From Roseateles aquatilis (lineage in GTDB: Bacteria; Pseudomonadota; Gammaproteobacteria; Burkholderiales; Burkholderiaceae_C): a stretch of DNA of 64,000 nt. The stretch covers positions 124,001 through 188,000 of the forward strand of contig NZ_NIOF01000007.1 in the NCBI RefSeq assembly GCF_002205645.1, written 5' to 3'. Positions 1 through 8,523 of this stretch are shown piece after piece. The notes beneath the pieces were generated by a model. It was not told the origin of the DNA and searched no databases. It saw nothing but the letters and a program-made list of their open reading frames with translations. Position 1 is the first letter of the stretch. Each line of letters starts with the position of its first letter. The position numbers and the translations under genes are program-made.

Positions 1-250
1 CACAGGCTGAACCGGCGTCGTGGGCTCGGTCGGAGTGACAGGCTGAACCGGAGTCGTGGGCTCAACCGGCGTCACCGGGTGGTCTGGCGTCGTGGGGCCG
101 ACCGGCGTCACAGGCTGAACCGGCGTCGTGGGTTCGGTCGGAGTGACAGGCTGAACCGGAGTCGTGGGTTCAACCGGAGTCACAGGGTGGTCTGGCGTCG
201 TGGGGTCGACCGGGGTCGCGGGGTGATCTGGCGTCGTGGGATCGATGGGC
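1..250 (-). repeat. 36-bp tandem repeat array coding for Pro/Thr units
   Basis: About seven copies of a 36-bp unit lie inside the left-edge gene, each coding for 12 residues (PTTP[DH/VQ]P[V/A]TP[V/T][D/E/G]). A three-unit (108-bp) higher-order period can be seen: the unit order DH, VQ, VQ occurs twice in a row. The array continues past the window edge. Confidence 0.85.
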
Positions 251-636
251 TTCAGAGGATGATCGGGCTTCGGCACGACCGGCTTGGGCATCTCGATCGC
301 AGATGTGCTCGAAGGTTTCGAACCGCCACCGCCACCCGCGGCCGCCGCGGCCAAGCCCAGCACACCGAGCGCGCCCGCGCCGATCATCGTGAAGGAGCCG
401 CCCCCGTCGGCCCCGGTCCGCGCGGCCTCCGCAGCGGGCGATGTCTCAGGTACGGGGGCCGCCTCCTGCGACATCGGTGTGGGTTCTGCGGCATCTGCTG
501 CCTGCGTTTGCTGCTCATCGCTCGTCGGTGCCGCTTGCGCCTCGGATGCCAGCAACTCGGGGCGCTTCAGACGGTGCGCCTGATCGAGCGGAAGGTTTTG
601 AGCGGCCACCGGCCGTGTTGGCTTCGAATCATTCAT
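1..636 (-). CDS. Large repeat-rich surface or secreted protein, N-terminal part (open at left edge)
   Basis: An open frame of 212 codons starts at an ATG on the minus strand (636-634) and reaches base 1 without a stop, so only the N-terminal part is visible. Residues 1-80 are polar and Ala/Glu/Gln rich. A hydrophobic stretch ending in an Ala run and a Gly run (FTMIGAGALGVLGLAAAAAG, then GGGGGS) follows. The rest is a Pro/Thr array of 12-residue units of the type PTTPVQPVTPTE. This head, short hydrophobic Gly segment and repeat array resembles the N-terminus of BapA/RTX-type giant adhesins exported by type I secretion; that is an inference from layout. No Shine-Dalgarno is obvious before the ATG. 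The gene could equally encode a shorter Pro-rich cell-surface protein. Confidence 0.65.
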   Translation of the reverse strand, partial: MNDSKPTRPVAAQNLPLDQAHRLKRPELLASEAQAAPTSDEQQTQAADAAEPTPMSQEAAPVPETSPAAEAARTGADGGGSFTMIGAGALGVLGLAAAAAGGGGGSKPSSTSAIEMPKPVVPKPDHPLKPIDPTTPDHPATPVDPTTPDHPVTPVEPTTPVQPVTPTEPTTPVQPVTPVGPTTPDHPVTPVEPTTPVQPVTPTEPTTPVQPV

Positions 637-852
637 AGGGCAGGAAATCGCATCGCTGGGTTGAAAACCTGGGAGTCTCCAAACGCACGCGTCACGAGGC
701 AATAGCCGCCCGTGGGTACTGCGAAGCACTCGACAGGCACCCATTCACGCCAGACCAGTGGGCCTTTGTCGCCCAACCCCCTCACAATGCGGCCCCACGC
801 CCACATCGAGGCGACCCGGCCCCGCCGCACAAGTCGCCCCCCAGGAAGGACC

Positions 853-1359
853 ATGACCGAACGATTCAAGCCCAACGTCACCGTCGCCGCCGTGATCGAG
901 CGCGAGGGGCGTTACCTGATGGTCGAGGAGCTCACCCGCGACGGGTTGCTGCTGAACAACCCGGCCGGGCACATCGAACAGGCCGAATCCCCCGCGCAGG
1001 CCGTCATCCGCGAGGTGCTCGAGGAGACCGCCCGGCCGTTCACGCCCGAGGCGTGGCTGGGCGTCTACGTGTCCCGGTTCCTGCGCGAAGACCGCAACCT
1101 GGGCCGCGAGGACGACGTCACCTACGTCCGCCTCGCCTTCACCGGCAGCGTCGGCGAGCAGATCCCCGGGCAGCCGTTCGACGAGCCCATCCAGCGCACG
1201 CTGTGGCTCACGCTGGACGAGATCCGCGCCAGCCAGCAGCGCCATCGCAGCCCGCTGGTGCTGCAATGCATCGAGGACCACGCCGCCGGACGCCGACTCC
1301 CGCTGGAAGCCCTCTACGCCCATCCGTCGCTGTACGCGCCGACGGCCTGGCCGCTCTGA
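853..1359 (+). CDS. nudJ: NUDIX hydrolase, NudJ type
   Basis: A 168-residue protein with a NUDIX box at residues 39-60 (G39, E45, R53-E54, E57-E58; the usual final Gly is Ala60). NudJ enzymes hydrolyse nucleoside di- and triphosphates and thiamine-pathway pyrophosphates. The start at 853 has AGGAAGGA directly upstream; a longer frame from 712 has no comparable signal. In E. coli nudJ (ymfB) lies directly beside mnmA. Here mnmA follows on the same strand, but a minus-strand regulator sits between them, which supports the NudJ assignment by position. Confidence 0.85.
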   Translation: MTERFKPNVTVAAVIEREGRYLMVEELTRDGLLLNNPAGHIEQAESPAQAVIREVLEETARPFTPEAWLGVYVSRFLREDRNLGREDDVTYVRLAFTGSVGEQIPGQPFDEPIQRTLWLTLDEIRASQQRHRSPLVLQCIEDHAAGRRLPLEALYAHPSLYAPTAWPL

Positions 1360-1385
1360 GCCGCGAGCGGACCGCCGTCCGGAAA

Positions 1386-1417
1386 CACCGACGGGCCCAT
1401 CGAGGGCCCGCCGTGTC
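1386..1417. terminator. GC-rich hairpin between nudJ and the regulator
   Basis: An inverted repeat (GACGGGCCC, loop ATCGA, GGGCCCGCC) lies between two convergent genes. There is no T-run, so it is a possible bidirectional terminator only. Confidence 0.4.
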
Positions 1418-1509
1418 CGGGTCTTGAGCGGCGTCAACGGTCGCTCAAGGCTCCAAGCTCCAAGCTCCATCCGCCGTCCGTCATGGCCTGCCGGTCCGGC
1501 CGGGTGCGG

Positions 1510-2388
1510 TCAGAGCGTCATCGCCACGCTGATCGCCTGATCGACATGCCGGGGCGTGCGGCGGCAGCTTTCCAGCTCGTTGATCACGCAGCGGGACAAG
1601 GTCTGCAGCGCCTCGCGCTGCCGCTCGCGCAGCCGGCGCGGCAGGCGGTCCATCACGCACAGGCTGCCGACGATCTCGCCGGTGGACAGCACCAGCGGCG
1701 CCGACGCATAAAAGCGCACGTAGGGCGCGCCCTGCACCAGCGGATGGTCGGCGAAACGCGCGTCGTGCCAGGTGTCCGCCACCTCGATCAGCGGCCCCTG
1801 GTGCATCACATGGGCGCAGAAGCCGCGATCACGCGGCAGCATCCGCAGGTTCAGGCCCGACACGCCGATCAGCCGCTGATGCTCGTCGTCCACCAGCCCG
1901 ATCGCGGCCATGCCGCTGCCGCTGATGTCGCAGGCCAGGTCCGCCAGCTCGTCGAACGCCGCGTGCACCCGCGGCTGCACGTCCAGCGCGTCGACCGCGG
2001 CCAGCCGTTCGTCCTCGTCCGACAGCACCGGCGGCAGCCAGCTCTGCAGCAGGTCCAGCGCCCGCTCGGCCTGGCTGCTCTTGTCGAAGAAGCCGGAGAT
2101 GCCGTGCTCCGCGCAGGCGCGCCGCATCTCCTCGTAATAGCTGTTGCTCAGCACCACCACCCGGGCGCCGACGCCCAACTGACGCACCGCCCGCAGTACC
2201 CGCAGGCCGCTGCCCGGCTGCAGCGCCAGATCCATCAGCACCACGTCCGGCTGCGTCTGCGCGATCACCTGGATCGCGGTGCGCTCGTCGGCCGCCTCGC
2301 CCACCACGTGCAGCCGGGGCTCGCGCGCCAGCAGCGCCTGGAGCTGGGCCCGGATGGTGATCGAACCTTCAACGATGACGACGTTCAT
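1510..2388 (-). CDS. Response regulator with receiver and GAF domains
   Basis: A 292-residue protein. Residues 1-120 form a CheY-like receiver with phospho-acceptor D53 (VVLMDLAL), S81 and K103. The acidic pocket is reduced to a single Glu (VEGS at 6-9). Residues about 140-275 form a GAF-type sensor domain ([38 protein letters not shown]) of the kind found in free-radical or small-molecule sensing GAF proteins. No output or DNA-binding domain is present. It starts at ATG 2388 behind AAGGGAG. It is transcribed away from mnmA and separates nudJ from mnmA. The signal and partner kinase are unknown. Confidence 0.75.
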   Translation of the reverse strand: MNVVIVEGSITIRAQLQALLAREPRLHVVGEAADERTAIQVIAQTQPDVVLMDLALQPGSGLRVLRAVRQLGVGARVVVLSNSYYEEMRRACAEHGISGFFDKSSQAERALDLLQSWLPPVLSDEDERLAAVDALDVQPRVHAAFDELADLACDISGSGMAAIGLVDDEHQRLIGVSGLNLRMLPRDRGFCAHVMHQGPLIEVADTWHDARFADHPLVQGAPYVRFYASAPLVLSTGEIVGSLCVMDRLPRRLRERQREALQTLSRCVINELESCRRTPRHVDQAISVAMTL

Positions 2389-2626
2389 GATCGGTACTCC
2401 CTTTGCGAACAGTGTCCTGCCCGCCCCTGGAGGCGGGGAGTCAGCGTTGCCGGCTCGCGCTGTGCGTCTCGTCGTAAACCCGTGTCAGGCGATGACCTAC
2501 AGGGCCGCCTGGCGACGGATTGGGGGACCGGGACGGCGCGCGCGGGGCGGTGGCGCGGGCGCCGTCGCGGCCGCGAGTCGCCCCTCGCGGGACGGGCCTT
2601 GCCATCCTTTGGGAGAATGCGGCCCC

Positions 2627-3733
2627 ATGAATTCCCCGAAGCAACGCGTCGTCGTCGGCCTGTCCGGCGGCGTCGATTCCGCCGTGTCCGCCTGGCTGCT
2701 CAAGCAGGCGGGGCATGAGGTCGTCGGCATCTTCATGAAGAACTGGGAAGACGACGACGACAGCGAGTACTGCTCCTCCAACATCGACTTCGTCGACGCC
2801 GCCGCGGTGGCCGACGTCATCGGCATCGAGATCGAGCACGTCAACTTCGCCGCCGAGTACAAGGACCGCGTCTTCGCCGAGTTCCTGCGCGAGTACCAGG
2901 CCGGCCGCACGCCCAACCCGGACGTGCTGTGCAACGCCGAGATCAAGTTCAAGGCCTTCCTGGACCACGCCCTGCGCCTGGGCGCCGAGAAGATCGCCAC
3001 CGGCCACTACGCCCGGGTGCGCGAGCGGGACGGCCATGTGCAGCTGCTCAAGGGCCTGGACCCGCTCAAGGACCAGAGTTACTTCCTGCACCGCCTCAAC
3101 CAGGCGCAGTTGCGCAAGACGCTGTTCCCGGTCGGCGACCTGCCCAAGACCGAGGTCCGCCGCCTGGCCGAGGAGATCGGCCTGCCCAACGCGAAGAAGA
3201 AGGACTCGACCGGCATCTGCTTCATCGGCGAGCGGCCGTTCCGCGAGTTCCTCAACCGCTACCTGTCCCACCAGCCGGGTCCGATCAAGGACGACCGCGG
3301 CCGCAAGCTGGGCGAGCATGTCGGGCTGTCCTTCTACACGCTGGGCCAGCGCCAGGGCCTGGGCATCGGCGGCATCAAGGAAAAGGGCGCGCCGCGCGGG
3401 GGCGGCGAGCACGCGCCGTGGTTCGTCGCCCGCAAGGACCTGGAGACCAACACGCTGGTCGTCGTCCAGGGCCACGACCACCCGCTGCTGCAAAGCCGCA
3501 GCCTGATCGCGCAGGACCTCAGTTGGACCGACGAGCCGCCCCCCTTCGGCGGTTTCGGCGCCAAGACCCGGTATCGGCAGGCCGACGCCGCCTGCGCCCT
3601 CACCCCCGGAGACGGCGGCATCCGCCTGGACTTCCCGCAGGCCCAATGGGCGGTGACCCCCGGGCAGAGCGCCGTCGTCTATGACGGCGAGGTCTGCCTG
3701 GGCGGTGGCGTCATCGCCGAAGCGATCGCCTGA
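2627..3733 (+). CDS. mnmA: tRNA-specific 2-thiouridylase MnmA
   Basis: A 368-residue enzyme that thiolates U34 of tRNA(Lys/Glu/Gln) using a persulfide sulfur from the IscS/Tus relay. The PP-loop SGGVDS is at residues 13-18. The catalytic cysteines are C102 ([13 protein letters not shown]) and C198 (DSTGICFIG). The length matches the family. The ATG at 2627 is chosen because the conserved N-terminus ([13 protein letters not shown]) begins there; the open frame further upstream has unrelated low-complexity sequence. A hairpin follows the stop codon. Confidence 0.97.
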   Translation: MNSPKQRVVVGLSGGVDSAVSAWLLKQAGHEVVGIFMKNWEDDDDSEYCSSNIDFVDAAAVADVIGIEIEHVNFAAEYKDRVFAEFLREYQAGRTPNPDVLCNAEIKFKAFLDHALRLGAEKIATGHYARVRERDGHVQLLKGLDPLKDQSYFLHRLNQAQLRKTLFPVGDLPKTEVRRLAEEIGLPNAKKKDSTGICFIGERPFREFLNRYLSHQPGPIKDDRGRKLGEHVGLSFYTLGQRQGLGIGGIKEKGAPRGGGEHAPWFVARKDLETNTLVVVQGHDHPLLQSRSLIAQDLSWTDEPPPFGGFGAKTRYRQADAACALTPGDGGIRLDFPQAQWAVTPGQSAVVYDGEVCLGGGVIAEAIA

Positions 3734-3738
3734 GGCGG

Positions 3739-3759
3739 CGGGCGTCCGCGCGACGCCCG
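3739..3759 (+). terminator. Hairpin after mnmA
   Basis: A perfect 8-bp stem (CGGGCGTC / GACGCCCG) with a 5-nt loop lies just after the mnmA stop. No T-run follows, so intrinsic termination is uncertain. Confidence 0.4.
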
Positions 3760-3919
3760 GTCGCCGTGGGAAGGCGGCAGTTCATCCCGAGGATCGGGGC
3801 GCTCGTCGCATCGGCGCCGGCGCGCGCGGGGCGGCCCGCCACAATCCGCACCTTTCTGCCAGCGGCGCCTTGTGGCACGCTCGCGGATCCGTGTGGCCGG
3901 AGCGCGGCCGTCTGCCCTG

Positions 3920-5209
3920 ATGTCACTCCTGGAACGCCCTCTCTTGGATCGCCTGCTCGCCCGCATCGCCCAGCCCGCCTTCGTGCTGCGGATCGCCGCG
4001 CTGGCGATCTGCCTGCTGGAGCTGGCGTCCGCGGTCTGGGGCCTGATGGGCAACCCCACCGAGCCCTACGACGGCGTCCTGGCCAGCCTCTACCGCCGCC
4101 GCGGCGGCGACACCCACGACGCGCCCTTCGTCCTCACCTGCCTCGCGCTGGTGATGTTCTTCGCCTGGCACTTCTGGCGCCTGGCGCGCCAGCAGCACCT
4201 GGACCAACCGCCGCGCAACGCGCTGTCGCGCGTGCTGCTGCTGGACCTGCTGGCGCTGCTGGTCACGCCCGGCCTGCCCTTCCTGGTGACCGTGCTGGCG
4301 GCGCTGCTGCTGAACGTGCGGCGCGCCTTCCTCTTCGCGCTGGCGCAGGTGGTGATCAACATCGCGCTGTACTGGCTGCTCCCCAGCGAGGCCCAGCGCC
4401 TGGAACAGGTCCAGGCCGACCTGCCCTGGTGGCTGAACAGCCTGGGGCTGGCGACCTCGATGGTGGCGTTGCACGGCATGGCCTTCGGCCTGGGCCGGCT
4501 GGCCGCCGCCGAGGCCGAGCGCCGCCGCTGGTTCCAGGCCATGCTGGCCGAGAAGCGCAGCGGCGAGCAATTGCAGGTCGAGCAGCTGCGTTACGCCGAG
4601 CGCCTGCACATGGCGCGCGAGCTGCACGACGTGATGGGCCACCACCTCACCGCGCTCAACCTGCACCTGCAGCTCAGCGAGGCCCTGCTGCAGCGCCACG
4701 ACGAGCCCGGCGCCGCGCAGGCGGTGGAGAAGGCCAAGCTGGGCGCCGCGGGCTTGCTGGCGGAAGTGCGGGCGGCGGTCTCGCGCGAGCGCGACAGCCA
4801 GCGCATCAACCTCGAATCGGCGCTGCGCGCGCTGGCCGACGGCATCGCCAGCACGCAGATCGAGCTGGCGCTGGACCCGGTCGCGCAAGACCTGACCCCG
4901 CGCTGCGCGCATGCGCTGCTGCGCTGCGTGCAGGAGGCGGTGACGAACGCGGTGCGCCATGCCGGCGCGACGCGGGTGCGTGTCAGCCTGGAGGTGGTGG
5001 ATCCGCCCAAGGGAGCCGCGGGCATCGAGGACCGCGGCTCACAGGTCCAGGTACGGGTTGACGACAATGGCCGGGGCACGCGCAAATTGCGCGAGGGCAA
5101 CGGCTTGAAGGGCATGCAGGAGCGCATGGCCGAACTGGGCGGGACGATGCAGGTGCTGCGGCATCACCCCGGCTTTCTGATCGAACTGAACTGCCCCCGG
5201 CGTGCCTGA
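3920..5209 (+). CDS. NarL-family sensor histidine kinase
   Basis: A 429-residue membrane kinase. The N-terminal 195 residues hold several hydrophobic segments (about 20-40, 70-88, 104-155, 172-195) with no clear periplasmic sensor domain. A HisKA_3 dimerisation domain with the phospho-accepting His at H236 (ARELHDVMGHHL) follows. An HATPase domain has an N-box (CVQEAVTNAVRHAGATRV) and a G-box (GNGLKGMQERM). It is followed after 51 bp by its probable partner regulator. The ATG at 3920 fits the start of the hydrophobic region; an upstream start at 3872 would add 16 Arg-rich residues and cannot be excluded. Confidence 0.85.
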   Translation: MSLLERPLLDRLLARIAQPAFVLRIAALAICLLELASAVWGLMGNPTEPYDGVLASLYRRRGGDTHDAPFVLTCLALVMFFAWHFWRLARQQHLDQPPRNALSRVLLLDLLALLVTPGLPFLVTVLAALLLNVRRAFLFALAQVVINIALYWLLPSEAQRLEQVQADLPWWLNSLGLATSMVALHGMAFGLGRLAAAEAERRRWFQAMLAEKRSGEQLQVEQLRYAERLHMARELHDVMGHHLTALNLHLQLSEALLQRHDEPGAAQAVEKAKLGAAGLLAEVRAAVSRERDSQRINLESALRALADGIASTQIELALDPVAQDLTPRCAHALLRCVQEAVTNAVRHAGATRVRVSLEVVDPPKGAAGIEDRGSQVQVRVDDNGRGTRKLREGNGLKGMQERMAELGGTMQVLRHHPGFLIELNCPRRA

Positions 5210-5260
5210 ACGCGCCGCATCGATGGAGAGGCGCCCGACAAGGGCCGCCAAGGAGACGAG

Positions 5261-5908
5261 ATGAGCGACGACACGATCAAGCTGCTGCTGGTGGAAGACC
5301 AGCAACTGGTGCGCGAGGGCCTGAAGGGGCTGCTCGCATTGCACGACGACATCCGCCTGGTGGGCGAGGCGTCCGACGGCGCGGAGGCGCTGGAGCTGCT
5401 GGCGCGCGAGCAGCCGGACGTCATCCTGTCGGACATGCGCATGCCGCGCCTGGACGGCATCGGCCTGATCCGCGCGTTGGCGGCGCGGGCGCTGAAGATC
5501 CCGGTCGTGCTGCTGACGACCTTCGACGATGCGTCGGCCTTCGACGAGGCGGTGCGGGCCGGCGCGCGTGGTTTCCTGCTGAAGGCGATCAGCCCGGACA
5601 CGCTGGTGCAGGCACTGCGGGACGTGGTGGGCGGATCGACCGCGCTGCGGCCGTTGCTGACCGAGCGCATGGAGCGCGCGCCGGTGGAGCGCGCCTTCGC
5701 CGCCACGCCGGAACCCGAGCCGTTGAGTCCGAAGGAGCTGCAGGTGCTGAGGCTGGTCGCCAGCGGTCGCAGCAACACCGAGATCGCGGCGCTGCTGGGC
5801 AACAGCGAGGGCGTGATCAAGAACCACTGCTCCGCGGTCTTCGCGAAGATGGGCGTCCGCGATCGCACCCAGGCCGTCCTGCGCGCCATCGATCTCGGCT
5901 GGATCTGA
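5261..5908 (+). CDS. NarL/FixJ-family response regulator
   Basis: A 215-residue regulator with receiver phospho-site D58 (VILSDMRM), acidic pair E12-D13 and the usual Lys (FLLKAI). A LuxR-type HTH at the C-terminus (LSPKELQVLRLVASGRSNTEIAALL) binds DNA. A strong AAGGAG lies 6 bp before the ATG. It is co-directional with and just downstream of the kinase at 3920, so the two form a two-component system. Targets are not evident from the sequence. A 106-bp dispersed repeat follows its stop codon. Confidence 0.9.
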   Translation: MSDDTIKLLLVEDQQLVREGLKGLLALHDDIRLVGEASDGAEALELLAREQPDVILSDMRMPRLDGIGLIRALAARALKIPVVLLTTFDDASAFDEAVRAGARGFLLKAISPDTLVQALRDVVGGSTALRPLLTERMERAPVERAFAATPEPEPLSPKELQVLRLVASGRSNTEIAALLGNSEGVIKNHCSAVFAKMGVRDRTQAVLRAIDLGWI

Positions 5909-5920
5909 GCCAGGGCTTCT

Positions 5921-6026
5921 GCGCGAACGCCAAGCGTCGTTGGACGGATGCTCGCAATCCTCACGTACAGGAAGTACGTTCCGGTTGCCCCGCTCCGTCC
6001 GCCTAGCCTGGCGTCCGCTCGCTACG
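5921..6026 (+). repeat. Dispersed 106-bp element, copy 1
   Basis: This intergenic segment matches the reverse complement of 59117-59222 over its whole length, with scattered substitutions. The core TCACGTACAGGAAGTACGTT contains a hairpin ACGTAC-AGGAA-GTACGT, and the ends share CAAGCGTCGTTGG- and CCGCTCGCTACG-like blocks. Both copies lie immediately downstream of a gene and in the direction of its transcription. See the second copy. Confidence 0.85.
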
Positions 6027-6064
6027 CCCCGAGAGACCGAGGAACTCGCAGCTGACGCTACGAG

Positions 6065-6526
6065 TTAAATCCAAAGGTCGTAGTCCTGCAGGGCGCGGAT
6101 GCGGCGCTCGACGCTCAGGAAACGGGCGGCACCAACTTCGCCGATGGCCTTCACGACGCGCGGGTGGTACTTCTTGTAGAGCTTCTGCTCGGCGTCGACA
6201 TAACCGAGGTAGCCGCGCGAGAAGTACTTGGACTGCGCATTGGTGGGCTTGTCGCCGACCGACACGAATTCCACCGACATGCGCGTGAACTGGCGGTTCA
6301 GCGCCAGCAGCTCGCGCTCGTAGGCTTCGTAGACGGGCACGAATTTCTTGGTCTGGGCCTCGTCCAGCTGCAGGGACTTCAGCACGACCGCCTTGCGGTC
6401 GTTGCGCACGGCGTCGCGCAGGCTTTGGGCCTGGGCCGCGTCGGGCACCGGGGCCGGATCGGCGAAGGCCGGCAGCGCGGCGGTCAAGGACAGGCAAAGC
6501 GCGGACAGCGCGGCGAACTTCTTCAT
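6065..6526 (-). CDS. Periplasmic Spy/CpxP-like protein (tentative)
   Basis: A 153-residue protein with a typical signal peptide (KKFAALSALCLSLTAALPAFA, cleavage before DP). The mature part is helical and charged. Its segment LQLDEAQTKKFVPVYEAYER resembles the LTxxQ-type helices of the Spy/CpxP family of periplasmic chaperones and stress sensors. Similar Burkholderiales proteins are usually left as hypothetical, and the family call here is weak. The start at 6526 has GAGGGAAG upstream; the longer open frame to 6739 has no signal. Confidence 0.6.
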   Translation of the reverse strand: MKKFAALSALCLSLTAALPAFADPAPVPDAAQAQSLRDAVRNDRKAVVLKSLQLDEAQTKKFVPVYEAYERELLALNRQFTRMSVEFVSVGDKPTNAQSKYFSRGYLGYVDAEQKLYKKYHPRVVKAIGEVGAARFLSVERRIRALQDYDLWI

Positions 6527-6769
6527 GAAACTTCCCTCGTGAATGACACAACTCCAGGTCGCGGATTCTAGGGAACGGGGTTTGCCCTGACCCCCCGGGA
6601 CTTCACGGGGCCAGGGGTCGTTGTTGCCGGATTGCGGCACCCGTTGCCGACGTGAATCGATTCGAGCGATTCGGACCGCCCACGTCTTCGGCGAATTGAT
6701 AGAACTGCAGTTCCGCGAGCCAACCCGCCGACAGGCCACCGCTTCCCGCGGCCTGCGGCACGCCGCCGC

Positions 6770-7528
6770 TCAGGCGCCGGCCAACCCAAGCAACGGGGAC
6801 GACCGCGTCGCGACGCGCTGGGTGGTCGCCGGCAGATCGACGGCACGCCGAGGCTGGAGATCGCCGGCGAGCTCCCCGAAGTCCGACGTCGGCTCGTCGA
6901 GCAGCCCGCGGCGCAGCGCCTCGGTCGCGGCTTGCGTGCGGCTGCGGGCATCGAGCTTCTGCAGCAGCGTCTTCACATGGGTCTTGACCGTGCCGGCCGC
7001 GACGCCCAGGCGCAGGCCGATGGACTTGTTGTCCAGGCCCAGGCACAGCATGCGCAGCACGTCGCGCTCACGCGGCGTCAGCGCGTCGCCGAGCCAGCCT
7101 TCGGCCACGCTGGCGGCCGCGGTGCGGCACAGATAACGGCGGCCGGCCGCCACGGCGAGCGCGGCGTCGCACAGCTCTTCCAGCGAGCACGACGCGTGCA
7201 CGTAACCCAGCACCCCGGCCGACATCGCGAGCCGGACACGCCCACCGTTCATCGCCGGGCTCACCACCAGCCATTGCGGCGCCTGCGCGCCCGTCGGCCC
7301 GGGCGAGACGCGCCGTGTCGCCGCGCCCAGGGCCTGCAGCGCGCCGTCATGGTCGGCGACCACGAGACGGGGTCGGTCCGGGCCCCCCGTCGTCGACAAC
7401 GCGGCATTGCCGGCGTCGCGCACGCGAAAGACGGACGACAGGGCGGCGGTGATGCCCGCCCGCAGCAGCGGATTCCGGTGGACGACAAGGGCCTCGACGG
7501 CGGCATCCGGACGCTGAAGGTGGGACAT
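6770..7528 (-). CDS. LuxR-type regulator with degenerate receiver domain
   Basis: A 252-residue protein. The N-terminal half has a receiver-like fold, but the acidic pocket is His-Arg (LVVHRNPLL) and the conserved Lys is replaced (GYVHAS, where GYLLK is usual). D59 (VVADHDG) may mark the former phospho-site. The C-terminal HTH is intact (LTPRERDVLRMLCLGLDNKS, then TVKTHVKTLLQKL). It is probably a phosphorylation-independent regulator. It is divergent from the regulator at 7787, and the shared 258-bp region holds a perfect palindrome. About 30 residues follow the HTH and are Ala/Arg rich. Confidence 0.8.
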   Translation of the reverse strand: MSHLQRPDAAVEALVVHRNPLLRAGITAALSSVFRVRDAGNAALSTTGGPDRPRLVVADHDGALQALGAATRRVSPGPTGAQAPQWLVVSPAMNGGRVRLAMSAGVLGYVHASCSLEELCDAALAVAAGRRYLCRTAAASVAEGWLGDALTPRERDVLRMLCLGLDNKSIGLRLGVAAGTVKTHVKTLLQKLDARSRTQAATEALRRGLLDEPTSDFGELAGDLQPRRAVDLPATTQRVATRSSPLLGLAGA

Positions 7529-7613
7529 GCGGGGACTCCTGCGCAGATTGAACTGCCGGGGATCATCGGCAGCCGCTGCCGGACACGGAAGCCCCGGTCG
7601 AGTCGAACGCCCC

Positions 7614-7627
7614 TACCCGAAAGGGTA
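7614..7627. promoter_or_regulatory. Palindromic operator candidate between divergent LuxR-type genes
   Basis: TACCCGAAAGGGTA is a perfect inverted repeat around GAAA in the shared upstream region of two LuxR/FixJ-type regulators, 86 bp from one start and 159 bp from the other. Dimeric HTH regulators of this class bind short inverted repeats of this size. As RNA it would be a 5-bp stem capped by a GAAA tetraloop. Confidence 0.5.
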
Positions 7628-7786
7628 TCCACCCCGTTCGGGCGACGTCGGCCGGGGCACCCCCGCCTATGATCGCCGGGACCCTGCCGCACCCTCGCCG
7701 CGGGCCCTCGCACCGAAGGCGCGGAGCCTGCCTGGCGACGGACCGGTCGTCCGGTCCTTGCCCGCCCAACCCACGCGCGCCTTCCC

Positions 7787-8419
7787 ATGGCCCCCAGCAT
7801 TGAACCGATCCGAGTCCTGACGGTCGATGACCATCCGCTGATGCGCGAGGGCATCGCGGCGGTGCTGGGCGAGCAGCCGGACATCGCGCCGGTGGGCGAG
7901 GCGGCCGACGGCTGGCAGGGCATCCAGGCCTTCGAGCGGCTGCGTCCCGACGTCACCCTGATGGACATCCAGATGCCGGTGATGGACGGGCTGGAGGCGC
8001 TGTCGCGGTTGCGCACCCTGAGCCCCGGCGCGAAGGTGATCGTGCTGACGACCTTCAAGGCGGACGAACAGGCATGGCAGGCCCTGAAGCTGGGCGCGGC
8101 GGGCTACCTGCTGAAGACGCAGCTGCGGACGGAGTTGCTGGAGGCGATCCGGGCCGTGCATCGCGGCACCCGCTGGATCCCCAACGAAGTGGCGCAGGAG
8201 ATCGCCGCGCACGCGGGCGCCGAGCGGCTGTCGAGCCGCGAGATCGAGGTGCTGGAGCGCATCGCGCAGGGGCACAGCAATCGGGAGATCGGCGGCCTGC
8301 TGTCGCTGTCCGAGGACACCATCAAGGCCCGCGTCAAGACCATCCTGGCGAAGCTGGATGCGCGCGACCGCACGCACGCGGTGGTGCTGGCCCTGAAACG
8401 CGGACTGCTGCGCCTGTAG
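7787..8419 (+). CDS. NarL/FixJ-family response regulator
   Basis: A 210-residue regulator with an intact receiver (acidic pair D14-D15, phospho-site D60 in VTLMDIQMP, Lys in YLLKTQ). The C-terminal LuxR HTH reads LSSREIEVLERIAQGHSNRE. No kinase gene is adjacent, so it is an orphan. It is divergent from the degenerate regulator at 6770. A broken hydrolase gene and the isochorismatase-XapX-amidohydrolase run follow on the same strand, and that run is a possible target by position only. Confidence 0.88.
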   Translation: MAPSIEPIRVLTVDDHPLMREGIAAVLGEQPDIAPVGEAADGWQGIQAFERLRPDVTLMDIQMPVMDGLEALSRLRTLSPGAKVIVLTTFKADEQAWQALKLGAAGYLLKTQLRTELLEAIRAVHRGTRWIPNEVAQEIAAHAGAERLSSREIEVLERIAQGHSNREIGGLLSLSEDTIKARVKTILAKLDARDRTHAVVLALKRGLLRL

Positions 8420-8523
8420 CCGACCGGCCTCCCTCTTACGGGAGAGCCGCCCGTGCACCAAACGCGGCTGTAAGAACCACGCGGCGATTCATAGGATTCC
8501 GTGATTCCCCGGAGATCCTCACG

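Noticed and set aside
633-881. Minus-strand frame of 82 codons whose stop overlaps the start of the left-edge gene (ATGA)
   Set aside because: It begins inside the nudJ start region, has no recognised family and no Shine-Dalgarno, and overlaps nudJ on the other strand.
6654-6672. Inverted repeat GAATCG...CGATTC
   Set aside because: Six-base arms with a 7-nt spacer, no promoter or gene start nearby; likely chance.
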